Notes under the pieces: generated by a model
Told to the model about the DNA's origin: nothing
Seen by the model: the letters and a program-made list of their open reading frames with translations, nothing else
Databases searched by the model: none
Shown here: positions 1 to 4,860 of the stretch, piece after piece
Numbering within the stretch: position 1 is the first letter of the stretch
Layout: each line of letters starts with the position of its first letter
NCBI GenBank assembly: GCA_046050105.1
Contig: JBJOQE010000013.1
Coordinates: 1 to 7,099 of the forward strand
DNA: 7,099 nucleotides
Origin: JAYQPD01 sp046050105
Lineage (GTDB): Bacteria; Patescibacteriota; Minisyncoccia; Phycocordibacterales; UBA918
Direction of reading: 5' to 3'
Translations under genes and position numbers: made by a program

Positions 1-332
1 ATGTCGAGATTGTCAGGATCTAGGCATCCGACCTCCAACACACCATCCTTAATACAGAGAGGTACCAATTTGTAATGTCGCGCAGAATCGACAGGTACAT
101 GTTGCAGTACCGACGGTTCAATTTTCTCTTGCTCTCCCAAAAGACGCGTAGCTACCTTATAGTACGCACCCAGCGTCTCCAAAATACGCGATGGCTCAAC
201 ACCAGACTTAATCAGAAGCTGTTCAGGACTGCTTACCTCCGCCCCTTTTTGTTCGCTTAGGTACTTCTCAAAACGTATACGGTCATCTGCTGTTATAACT
301 CCATACTCACTGAGTAATTCAAATAAATTCAT
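1..332 (-). CDS. pilB: Type IV pilus assembly ATPase PilB/GspE-like, N-terminal part (runs off left edge)
   Basis: The reading frame opens with ATG at 332 and stays open to the window edge, giving 110 residues without a stop. The visible part matches the N-terminal MshEN-type domain of GspE/PilB ATPases: a helical segment with LLIKSGV and ILETLGAYYKV (residues 39-60), then VPVDSARHYKLVPL (79-92) and DGVLEVGCLDPDN (96-108), which corresponds to the family pattern 'Ala-x-x-Tyr-x-x-x-Pro-Leu ... Leu-x-Val-(A/G) ... Asp-Pro-Asn'. The Walker A/B ATPase half would lie beyond the edge. PilB is the hexameric cytoplasmic ATPase that powers pilus extension. It is last in the visible pilM-N-O-P-B order, 23 bases after the PilP-like gene. 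No Shine-Dalgarno sequence is visible. A GspE name is equally valid by family; the pilus context favours PilB. Confidence 0.85.
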   Translation of the reverse strand, partial: MNLFELLSEYGVITADDRIRFEKYLSEQKGAEVSSPEQLLIKSGVEPSRILETLGAYYKVATRLLGEQEKIEPSVLQHVPVDSARHYKLVPLCIKDGVLEVGCLDPDNLD

Positions 333-355
333 ATACAGAGTGAGCGCACCGCTTG

Positions 356-670
356 CTAGGGTGATTTTGGTTTAGTCTCGAGGCCTGGTACTGTCGCAAA
401 TGGGTTCGGACGACCCGCATCCTCATCAACCACCTGGACTGAATGGTCGACCAGAGAAAGAAACTCTTCGTCGGTGAAGAGAGTGGTCTCGAGATTTAAC
501 CCTTCGAGGTTCTTAATTTTTGCAAGAAACTCCTGCTCACCCAGGCGTGCCTGATTCATAGAAGTCTCATCAATAACGATGGCTTCTTCCTGAAAGAAGA
601 CTACATACCCGAACCACACGAGCAAGACCAGCGACACCAGGAATGCTATATTTTTCAAAAGTGCTTTCAT
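356..670 (-). CDS. Short PilP-like inner-membrane pilus protein
   Basis: A 104-residue protein with a short basic N-terminus (MKALLKN), one membrane segment at about residues 8-27, a predicted extracytoplasmic helical region, and a C-terminal GRPNPFATVPG (residues 86-96). Its place right after pilO (6-base gap) and before pilB is where pilP stands in type 4a pilus operons. The 'Gly-Arg-x-(Asp/Asn)-Pro-Phe' signature resembles the junction in PilP between the N-terminal region, which contacts PilN/PilO, and the C-terminal beta domain, which binds the secretin PilQ. Here the protein ends soon after that motif, so the secretin-binding domain is absent. There is also no lipobox cysteine; a membrane helix seems to replace the lipid anchor. 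Assignment rests on position and this motif, not on strong similarity. It could instead be a lineage-specific pilus accessory protein. Confidence 0.6.
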   Translation of the reverse strand: MKALLKNIAFLVSLVLLVWFGYVVFFQEEAIVIDETSMNQARLGEQEFLAKIKNLEGLNLETTLFTDEEFLSLVDHSVQVVDEDAGRPNPFATVPGLETKPKSP

Positions 671-676
671 AGAGCG

Positions 677-1315
677 TTATTGATCTTCCTCAGTAAACTG
701 ATAGAGCACCACACCAAGTGTGTAGGTAGTAAATTTACCTTCAGCGGGTTCAGAGATGGACAGAGACGCAATATCAACCATGGCAAGACTCTTTTCAAGA
801 TCTGTCACGAAATCCCTAAAATGCTGATACTCACCAGTAACACCAAAAGAAATGGATGTTATCTCAACGCGATCCATAGGCTGCCGCGCTACAGTGCCAT
901 CTTCACGTACTACATTTTGAGCTAGTTCTGCGGGATTATCCTCAAATGCAAATTTTCCTGCGGTCATATCACTTGCACCGATCCCATTAGCTTGGGCAGA
1001 TTTAACTGAAATATTTTCCAACACCAAATCATGGCGACTCGCGAGTGCATCGAGAATAAGTACTACGCCCACTTCATCAACTGAACCAGGCAAGAATACC
1101 ATCAATTTCTCAACATCTGACTGATTCATGCTGTTTTTTTGTAGCACAAGCTCGCTCACGCGATCTTGTAGCTCTTGCGCCTTGGTAAGAGCCTGGTCAT
1201 AGTCACCTATCTCCGTATCGATGCTCTTATATTCTTCGAAGGTTGGTCGAATAAAAGTGAAAAACAACGTCAAAGCGACGATAAGCGCGAGTATGGGAGT
1301 AAGAAGGCGATACAT
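677..1315 (-). CDS. pilO: Type IV pilus inner-membrane protein PilO
   Basis: 212 residues, close to the usual PilO length. A short cytoplasmic start (MYRLL) precedes one membrane segment (about 5-23). A coiled-coil-like stretch follows (about 28-68), then LPGSVDEVGVVLILDALASRHDLVLENI (75-102), which fits the PilO pattern 'LP...E....L..L...A...gL....I'. The C-terminal ferredoxin-like domain includes an ISFGVTGEYQHFRDFVTDLE-like segment. PilO pairs with PilN through the coiled coil and the periplasmic-side domain to form the inner-membrane alignment complex that links cytoplasmic PilM to the pilus. It starts 8 bases after the pilN stop and ends 6 bases before the next gene, so co-transcription is very likely. 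The start has no Shine-Dalgarno sequence; TATAT lies directly before the ATG. Confidence 0.85.
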   Translation of the reverse strand: MYRLLTPILALIVALTLFFTFIRPTFEEYKSIDTEIGDYDQALTKAQELQDRVSELVLQKNSMNQSDVEKLMVFLPGSVDEVGVVLILDALASRHDLVLENISVKSAQANGIGASDMTAGKFAFEDNPAELAQNVVREDGTVARQPMDRVEITSISFGVTGEYQHFRDFVTDLEKSLAMVDIASLSISEPAEGKFTTYTLGVVLYQFTEEDQ

Positions 1316-1323
1316 ATATAGAT

Positions 1324-2022
1324 TTACATACTATCGTCTGTACTGATAATCGTGCTGCTTGATACCGTCTCCGCTGCAGTGACCGATGTGGCATTCATAT
1401 TTTCAACTACTGCCTGTGGCTTACTTTCTTCTGCGGCAGCCACAGCATCGTAGGCAATAGCGTTTTTACTTATATCCAAATCGACTTGGAACATCACAAA
1501 ATTAGGACTCGGTTTGTCTAAGCCTGAAAAAATAACATGCGAGAAGAGGTCTTCGTCTGCATATCGTTGCGCCTGTCGCGCTACCGTATTAAATCGCGGA
1601 GCAATGCCTTGCATTGCTACACTGACATTTCCAGAAGGTCTGCGTGAAAACTGAAACCCTCGGTACTGTATTTCTTCTTGGGTAGTACGCTCGAGAAGGG
1701 TGAGTAACACTGAGGGAGATATGTGTCCATCCATCAAGGTTTCAGCTGCCTCTATGCGCTCATCGAGTGCACGTACACTGTCGATATCTTCTTGTCTGAA
1801 AAAAGACCGCTTTTCAGAGAGTTCTGTTTTCTTGTTTTCGAGCGACTGCACATGCCCCTGCTTAAGCAAAAAGACACCCACTGACAAAAGGAGGGCGCCA
1901 AAAAAGCAGACAAGCGACACCGCGCTCAGCAGGTTGAGACGCCCGCGGCGTGCACGTGGTGCCTCTACCACCATATTTGGTGACTGACGAGGAATGAACG
2001 ATGACTGAGGTACTTGATCCAT
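1324..2022 (-). CDS. pilN: Type IV pilus inner-membrane protein PilN
   Basis: 232 residues from ATG 2022 (a second ATG at 2025 is adjacent). The protein has a short cytoplasmic segment with SSFIPRQSP (about residues 7-15), the divergent counterpart of the PilN N-terminal motif that inserts into PilM. One membrane segment follows (about 31-53), then a coiled coil (about 57-95) and a ferredoxin-like domain with FQFSRRPSGNVSVAMQGIA, and finally a low-complexity Ser/Thr/Ala tail. The open frame extends upstream into pilM, but that stretch (32 residues) lacks PilN features and overlaps the PilM coding end, so I reject it. A TATACT hexamer at 2030-2035 sits 7 bases before the 2022 ATG, which favours this start if the gene has its own leaderless transcript. 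The gap to the pilM stop is 58 bases, the longest in the operon. Confidence 0.82.
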   Translation of the reverse strand: MDQVPQSSFIPRQSPNMVVEAPRARRGRLNLLSAVSLVCFFGALLLSVGVFLLKQGHVQSLENKKTELSEKRSFFRQEDIDSVRALDERIEAAETLMDGHISPSVLLTLLERTTQEEIQYRGFQFSRRPSGNVSVAMQGIAPRFNTVARQAQRYADEDLFSHVIFSGLDKPSPNFVMFQVDLDISKNAIAYDAVAAAEESKPQAVVENMNATSVTAAETVSSSTIISTDDSM

Positions 2023-2029
2023 CATCAAT

Positions 2030-2035
2030 AGTATA
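2030..2035 (-). promoter_or_regulatory. Possible internal -10 element upstream of pilN
   Basis: TATACT on the minus strand lies in the 58-base pilM-pilN gap, 7 bases before the pilN ATG at 2022. There is no clear -35 hexamer. It is proposed because the same arrangement recurs at other starts in this window. An AT-rich chance match cannot be excluded. Confidence 0.35.
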
Positions 2036-2080
2036 CGGGCTTTGCGACACTCTGACGCACGCAGTACTGTGGACAATAAA

Positions 2081-3202
2081 TTATTTTTCTGCCAATCGTC
2101 GTAAGGCAACACCCAGCGCAACGGCGAACGATGGACCTATTTCTTTTAAAGTTGCTTCTAAAAACGCCGGGTATTCAACTTTTGAAAAAGGATTGGAAAG
2201 CACCACGGGTATCGCGAGTGCATTCTCCAACGCCTCACGAAACCCCTTGAGCATTGCCCCTCCCCCTGCGAGCACCACTTTAGTGATTTTCTCAGAACCG
2301 CCTTTCTCATAGCGCTCTCGCACGCGCTGTACTTCATGCACAATGCGTTCCACCGGTGTGGCGAGCGCTGCAGTAATCCGTGGGTCATAAACGCCCGTTA
2401 CAAAACCAAACTGTCGCTTTACTTCTTCTGCTTCCCCATCAGTAATCTGTAGTCCGCCCACAATAGCTGTGGTGAGGTCATGTCCGCCAATAGGCATGCG
2501 ATGAGTTTCATGCAAGATACCATCTTGAATCACATACATCTTTGTGGATGTTGCCCCTAAATCGAGCACCATTACCGTAGTCTCATCTTCGTGAACTGAA
2601 GACCGAATAACGCTGAAGGATTCGATTTCATTCACTGCAATTGCAAGACCCGCGCGCTGTACAACAGTCCGATATCGCTTGAGCGCTTCATTGTAAATAG
2701 CGGCAAGTAACACAGGCGTACCACTCTTTGGTGCTGGCACACCCTCTTCAACAAGCACTGGGCGGCGATCTGGAATCACAAACCAGTCAAGCGTAACTTC
2801 ATTCATGGCCATAGGAATACGTTTGCGCGCCTCGAGCGGCACCATGGAAGCAAGTTGTTCTGGGTCGGTTGCGGGAAAATTGGTGATGGCGACAAAACTG
2901 GCTGAATGCGGAATAGCGAGTGCACCTTGTGACGCGGTAACGTTTGCCTCTTTCAGAATATCGACAAGTGCACCACCCAACGGACCAGGTTCGAGGTTTG
3001 TGGCGCGGCCAATATCGAGGCCCGCATACGGCCCTAGCTGCATTTCACCGTACGTCTCCAAGGCAGCACCCGTCTTTCCCTCGGTGAGGGAAACAACTTT
3101 AATTGACGAGGTGCCGATATCGATGCCCACCACATTAGTGCCGTGGAGCGCATCACTCCCCATATCGAGTAACTTTCCTAATTTTTTTATCTCAAACGCC
3201 AT
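2081..3202 (-). CDS. pilM: Type IV pilus assembly protein PilM (actin-like ATPase)
   Basis: 373 residues of an FtsA/actin-like fold, typical for PilM. Phosphate-1 motif GIDIGTSSIKVVSL lies at about 26-39, phosphate-2 motif VLDLGATSTKMYVI at 212-225, and the adenosine motif VVLAGGGAMLKGF at 309-321. The segment NPFSKVEYPAF (337-347) is also typical of the family. PilM is cytoplasmic and binds the PilN N-terminus, forming the base of the pilus alignment complex. It is the first gene of the operon. The start is ATG 3202 (MAFEIKKLG), since the in-frame TTG two codons upstream overlaps the likely promoter. No Shine-Dalgarno sequence precedes it; GATAAT ends 5 bases before the ATG, so a leaderless transcript is plausible. 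The gene is divergent from comF with a 50-base gap. Confidence 0.94.
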   Translation of the reverse strand: MAFEIKKLGKLLDMGSDALHGTNVVGIDIGTSSIKVVSLTEGKTGAALETYGEMQLGPYAGLDIGRATNLEPGPLGGALVDILKEANVTASQGALAIPHSASFVAITNFPATDPEQLASMVPLEARKRIPMAMNEVTLDWFVIPDRRPVLVEEGVPAPKSGTPVLLAAIYNEALKRYRTVVQRAGLAIAVNEIESFSVIRSSVHEDETTVMVLDLGATSTKMYVIQDGILHETHRMPIGGHDLTTAIVGGLQITDGEAEEVKRQFGFVTGVYDPRITAALATPVERIVHEVQRVRERYEKGGSEKITKVVLAGGGAMLKGFREALENALAIPVVLSNPFSKVEYPAFLEATLKEIGPSFAVALGVALRRLAEK

Positions 3203-3207
3203 AGGCA

Positions 3208-3213
3208 ATTATC
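3208..3213 (-). promoter_or_regulatory. -10 element of the pilM operon promoter
   Basis: GATAAT on the minus strand lies 5 bases before the pilM ATG. A T-rich hexamer (TTTTTT, 3231-3236) lies 17 bases upstream in the -35 position, a weak match. Transcription would begin at or next to the start codon. The 50-base region is shared with the divergent comF promoter, so the two may influence each other. Confidence 0.5.
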
Positions 3214-3238
3214 TATATTCTATCATGCTCAAAAAACG

Positions 3239-3244
3239 TATACT
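3239..3244 (+). promoter_or_regulatory. -10 element of the comF promoter
   Basis: TATACT, a near-consensus -10 hexamer (TATAAT), ends 8 bases before the comF ATG at 3253. No convincing -35 hexamer and no Shine-Dalgarno sequence is visible. The spacing would place the transcription start at or within a few bases of the ATG. Confidence 0.5.
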
Positions 3245-3252
3245 GCATACTT

Positions 3253-3864
3253 ATGGAATGGTTACGTGTATTACTCAACATCATATTTCCCCCACGACAA
3301 GAAGCCTTGCTGGTGGCGTCACTCGACCATGACGGAGTGCGTGCGTTAGTGCATGTACAGCGCTCACCGAAAGGGTGGTCACTGGTATCGTATGATGACC
3401 CACGGGTGCGGGCGTTGGTCTGGGAGGCGAAGTATCATCGCAATCATCATGCGCTCATACTCATAGGTACCGCACTCAGCGAGGCTCTCGCAGAGCATAT
3501 CGGAACCACCACACATTGCGTACCTATCCCCCTCTCGACGCGCCGCCTACATGAACGAGGATACAACCAAGTGACAGAGGCTCTGAAGGCCAGCATCCGC
3601 AAACCACTTCCCCACATACTTGAAGATGCTCTCCTGCGGACCCGTGACACTGTACCCCAGACACAACTCTCGAGAAAACAACGACTCACTAATGTCGTGG
3701 GTTGTTTTGCGGTTGCCTCAGAAGTACGCACGCAGATACACGGCGCACATATAGTCATTATTGATGATGTGATAACCACGGGGGCCACGCTCGCTGAAGC
3801 GCGCCTCACCCTCCTCCGTGCAGGAGCATCGAGGGTTGATGTGCTCGCCTTTGCGCGTTCATAA
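3253..3864 (+). CDS. comF: ComF-family phosphoribosyltransferase-like protein, no zinc finger
   Basis: 203 residues. The family hallmarks are clear: VPIPLSTRRLHERGYNQ (90-106), the T-P-Q-T-x-L-S-R-K-Q-R-L-T-N-V segment (133-148), and the PRPP-binding loop VIIDDVITTGAT (168-179). ComF proteins take part in uptake of transforming DNA into the cytoplasm and are thought to work with helicase/primase-type proteins; the reaction, if any, is not settled. Usual ComF starts with 'LLFPPRC..C', a zinc-ribbon. Here the matching stretch is LLNIIFPPRQEALL (7-20), so the alignment is retained but the cysteines are gone. The gene lies divergently next to the pilus operon, in keeping with a shared competence role. 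It ends at a bidirectional terminator. Start ATG 3253 fits both the family N-terminus and the upstream TATACT. Confidence 0.92.
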   Translation: MEWLRVLLNIIFPPRQEALLVASLDHDGVRALVHVQRSPKGWSLVSYDDPRVRALVWEAKYHRNHHALILIGTALSEALAEHIGTTTHCVPIPLSTRRLHERGYNQVTEALKASIRKPLPHILEDALLRTRDTVPQTQLSRKQRLTNVVGCFAVASEVRTQIHGAHIVIIDDVITTGATLAEARLTLLRAGASRVDVLAFARS

Positions 3865-3872
3865 CGAGATAT

Positions 3873-3906
3873 AAAAACCCGCGTGCCATGCACACGGGTT
3901 TATATA
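3873..3906. terminator. Bidirectional terminator between comF and the SWIB gene
   Basis: An 11-position hairpin (arms 3875-3885 and 3891-3901, loop CCATG) sits between convergent genes with A-rich sequence on the left and T-rich sequence on the right. The single C/A mismatch on the plus strand becomes a G-U pair in minus-strand RNA, and the minus strand carries the better U-run (TTTTTAT). It therefore suits the SWIB transcript best but probably serves comF too. Confidence 0.85.
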
Positions 3907-3919
3907 TATGACACCTTGC

Positions 3920-4174
3920 TTATGAAAGGTGCTTGCCGAGAAGCTTAGTCATCTCGAACATGGTCACCGTTTTCTTGCCACCGAATACCTTGACGAGCGC
4001 CTCATCACCATTGATGTTTCGCTTATTCTTTGGATCCTGGAGGTCCTTCTTCTTAATGTATTCCCAAATCTTCTTCGTTACTTCTGAGCGGGGCATTGGA
4101 CCTTTGCCGATAACTACAGCGAGTTCATCGCTAATAGTCATTGGCTTCATGAATGCTGAATTTGCTTTTGCCAT
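3920..4174 (-). CDS. Stand-alone SWIB/MDM2-domain protein
   Basis: 84 residues, nearly all one SWIB domain. The order of conserved segments is F-M-K-P-M-T-I-S-D-E-L (8-18), G-x-G-P-M-P-R-S-E-V-T-K-K-I-W-E-Y-I-K (23-41), LQDPKNKRNINGDEAL (45-60) and VFGGKKTVTMFEMTKLLGKHL (63-83). SWIB domains are best known from eukaryotic chromatin remodellers and from chlamydial topoisomerase fusions, but short single-domain versions occur in a range of bacteria, including candidate-phyla genomes. The bacterial function is not established; a DNA- or nucleoid-associated role is only a guess. The N-terminal Lys/Ala residues are short. No Shine-Dalgarno sequence precedes ATG 4174. The gene is convergent with comF and ends at a shared terminator; upstream of it lies the hairpin-rich intergenic region. 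Confidence 0.93.
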   Translation of the reverse strand: MAKANSAFMKPMTISDELAVVIGKGPMPRSEVTKKIWEYIKKKDLQDPKNKRNINGDEALVKVFGGKKTVTMFEMTKLLGKHLS

Positions 4175-4394
4175 GGTGTGGTTACTTATTGATACGCTGA
4201 TAGTGTGTTTCTACTCTCCTCCATAGAGTACCCCGGTATTGTACGCTATTCCCTATAGGAATACAGTACCCCTGGGGGAAGGTGGGGAGAGCGGCCTTAC
4301 GATGTTTTTCCCAGATTCTGCTCAAGAGTGCGGTAGCATGCAGTACAGAGGTGGTACTTTTTAACATCATGTGTGTGAGTGGGGGGACTTAAAA
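4175..4394. other. Intergenic region upstream of the SWIB gene, with short inverted repeats
   Basis: No supportable open reading frame. It must contain the SWIB promoter (a TATCAAT lies about 13 bases before the ATG on the minus strand, but no good -35). It also contains small hairpins: TATTCC/GGAATA (4247-4263) and AGTAC/GTACT (4342-4358). Fragments resembling the tRNA-derived repeat further right are present: CTACTCTCC at 4211-4219, AGAGTGCGG at 4325-4333, and AGGAATACAGTAC at 4257-4269, which differs at one position from 4422-4434. It may be a decayed third copy of that repeat. Confidence 0.4.
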
Positions 4395-4429
4395 GTATCC
4401 CTCCGAACTCTACAAGTTCGGAGGGATAC
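4395..4429 (-). terminator. Perfect 15-bp hairpin with minus-strand U-tract
   Basis: Arms 4395-4409 and 4415-4429 pair perfectly around a 5-base loop. On the minus strand the hairpin is followed directly by TTTT; on the plus strand no T-run follows. It therefore reads as a terminator for minus-strand RNA. No gene ends here on that strand, so the transcript it would stop must come from the hairpin region or tRNA side to the right. Confidence 0.65.
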
Positions 4430-4452
4430 AGTACATGCCCCCAGCATGTACT
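4430..4452 (-). repeat. 9-bp hairpin, second copy of the covarying stem-loop
   Basis: AGTACATGC (4430-4438) and GCATGTACT (4444-4452) pair perfectly around a loop that reads TGGGG on the minus strand. It aligns with the hairpin at 4600-4620. Three stem positions differ between the two copies and pairing is kept in each case. Confidence 0.75.
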
Positions 4453-4511
4453 ACTCTCCGCAAAACACAAAGCCACCCTTGCGGGCGGCTTGTTTTGCGG
4501 AGAGTGCGGGA
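4434..4511 (-). repeat. Copy B of a tRNA-Ser-end-derived hairpin module
   Basis: Read on the minus strand, the module runs: CCCGC + ACTCTCCGC (identical to the tRNA-Ser T-stem/acceptor 3' strand), a terminator-like hairpin, GCGGAGAGTAG, then a stem with a G-rich loop. Copy A is at 4603-4678, overlapping the tRNA itself. On the plus strand 17 bases (4495-4511 and 4662-4678, TTGCGGAGAGTGCGGGA) are identical at a period of 167. No coding potential is evident. Confidence 0.8.
4453..4505 (-). terminator. Long two-part hairpin with terminator-like core and GNRA loop
   Basis: The outer arms 4453-4466 and 4492-4505 (14 bp, perfect) enclose a 3-base bulge and an inner 9-position stem (4470-4478 / 4483-4491). 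In minus-strand RNA the inner stem closes a GCAA tetraloop, and its only mismatch becomes a G-U pair. T-rich sequence lies within the outer arm after the inner stem, so it could terminate as a conventional hairpin or fold into one 53-base rod. Confidence 0.7.
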
Positions 4512-4630
4512 ATTTTGGTCATTACATGACCAGTATACCTTGAGGCGATTTTGTTTCGTAAACTCACAAAATACGCTCGCAAGGTTTTCAAATCCCGCCG
4601 CCCGTGCCCCCGGCACGAGCTACTCTCCGC
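4497..4630 (-). other. Closed multi-hairpin structure between the two repeat copies
   Basis: The ends are ACTCTCCGC (4622-4630) and GCGGAGAGT (4497-4505), which pair as a 9-bp closing helix. Just inside, TCCCGC (4593-4598) and GCGGGA (4506-4511) can pair as well. Inside these are a 7-bp hairpin TGGTCAT/ATGACCA (4516-4532), an imperfect hairpin with arms around 4536-4551 and 4566-4584 (pairs CCTTG/CAAGG, GCG/CGC and ATTTTG/CAAAAT), and the G-loop hairpin at 4600-4620. The closing helix copies the acceptor arm of the neighbouring tRNA-Ser. It is not a recognisable tRNA: no D-arm or anticodon arm is present. It could be a decayed tRNA duplicate, a structured RNA, or a tRNA-targeted element remnant. 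Confidence 0.55.
4600..4620 (-). repeat. G-loop hairpin, first copy of the covarying stem-loop
   Basis: CGTGCC (4603-4608) and GGCACG (4612-4617) pair; on the minus strand the stem extends to nine pairs through one G-U. It corresponds to the stem at 4430-4452, with pair replacements C-G to T-A, T-G to A-T and G-C to A-T between copies. Confidence 0.75.
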
Positions 4631-4633
4631 ATA

Positions 4634-4659
4634 GCAAAAGCACCCAGAGGGTGCTTTTG
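4634..4659 (-). terminator. Terminator downstream of tRNA-Ser
   Basis: CAAAAGCACCC and GGGTGCTTTTG form an 11-bp stem (4635-4645 and 4649-4659) with a 3-base loop, 6 bases after the mature tRNA 3' end on the minus strand. The arm ends in TTTT, as in rho-independent terminators. The hairpin is nested within the ACTCTCCGC/GCGGAGAGT inverted pair, so the tRNA acceptor 3' strand could also pair with 4622-4630. Confidence 0.7.
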
Positions 4660-4664
4660 TCTTG

Positions 4665-4753
4665 CGGAGAGTGCGGGATTTGAACCCGCGAAGCCGTTTA
4701 ACGGGCTTACCTCGTTAGCAGTGAGGCGCTTTCGACCACTCAGCCAACTCTCC
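4665..4753 (-). tRNA. tRNA-Ser (anticodon GCU)
   Basis: An 89-base class II tRNA. The acceptor strands GGAGAGT and ACTCTCC pair fully, with discriminator G at 4665. The D-arm has GCTGAGTGGTCGAAAGC. The anticodon loop is CTGCTAA, giving GCU, which reads AGC/AGU. A long variable arm (AAGCC...GGCTT) identifies serine. The T-arm is GCGGG-TTCAAAT-CCCGC. The anticodon stem CCTCA/CGAGG has an A-C opposition at 31-39. CCA is not encoded: the discriminator is followed by CAA, so it would be added after transcription. The gene has its own promoter upstream and a terminator hairpin shortly after. Confidence 0.96.
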
Positions 4754-4760
4754 TTTGTCC

Positions 4761-4785
4761 CTGCATTTCTAAATAGAAAATGCAG
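4761..4785 (-). repeat. Hairpin in the tRNA-Ser leader
   Basis: CTGCATTT and AAATGCAG (8 bp) flank an AT-rich loop. It lies between the tRNA promoter and the mature 5' end, with its first base close to the predicted transcription start. It would form at the very 5' end of the pre-tRNA leader, where it may stabilise the precursor or position RNase P cleavage; this role is a guess. Confidence 0.6.
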
Positions 4786-4790
4786 TATGT

Positions 4791-4820
4791 ACCATAGCAT
4801 ATTTTTTGAGTTGTTCCCAA
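4791..4820 (-). promoter_or_regulatory. Promoter of tRNA-Ser
   Basis: On the minus strand TTGGGA (4815-4820), an 18-base spacer and TATGGT (4791-4796) preceded by TGC, an extended -10. The predicted start falls near 4784, giving a leader of about 30 bases before the mature tRNA end at 4753. Confidence 0.6.
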
Positions 4821-4825
4821 ATAGC

Positions 4826-4860
4826 ACAATAAAACCCCTATACTGGAGGGGTTTTGTTGT
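4826..4860 (-). terminator. Terminator of the cytochrome b5-domain gene
   Basis: AAAACCCCT (4831-4839) and AGGGGTTTT (4847-4855) form a perfect 9-bp stem with a 7-base loop, 25 bases after the stop codon at 4881. The minus strand continues with GGGGTTTTATTGT, a standard U-rich tail. The plus strand also has a T-tract, so it could work in both directions. Confidence 0.85.

Noticed and set aside
75..260. 61-codon plus-strand open frame opposite pilB
   Set aside because: Antisense shadow of the clearly coding PilB frame.
2026..2121. Upstream extension of PilN into the pilM gene
   Set aside because: It overlaps the PilM C-terminus and lacks PilN features; the ATG at 2022/2025 begins a normal PilN.
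4395..4511. CRISPR array from the repeated hairpins
   Set aside because: Only two or three copies, unequal spacing, repeats with structural divergence, and no cas genes.
4497..4630. A second, complete tRNA gene
   Set aside because: Acceptor-like and T-stem-like arms are present, but there is no D-arm, no anticodon arm and no T-loop in the right place.
4434..4678. Integron attC sites
   Set aside because: No GTTRRRY-type core sites and no gene cassettes between the hairpins.
4435..4683. Plus- and minus-strand open frames through the hairpin region
   Set aside because: They span inverted repeats and terminator stems, show no protein-like composition and no family motif.
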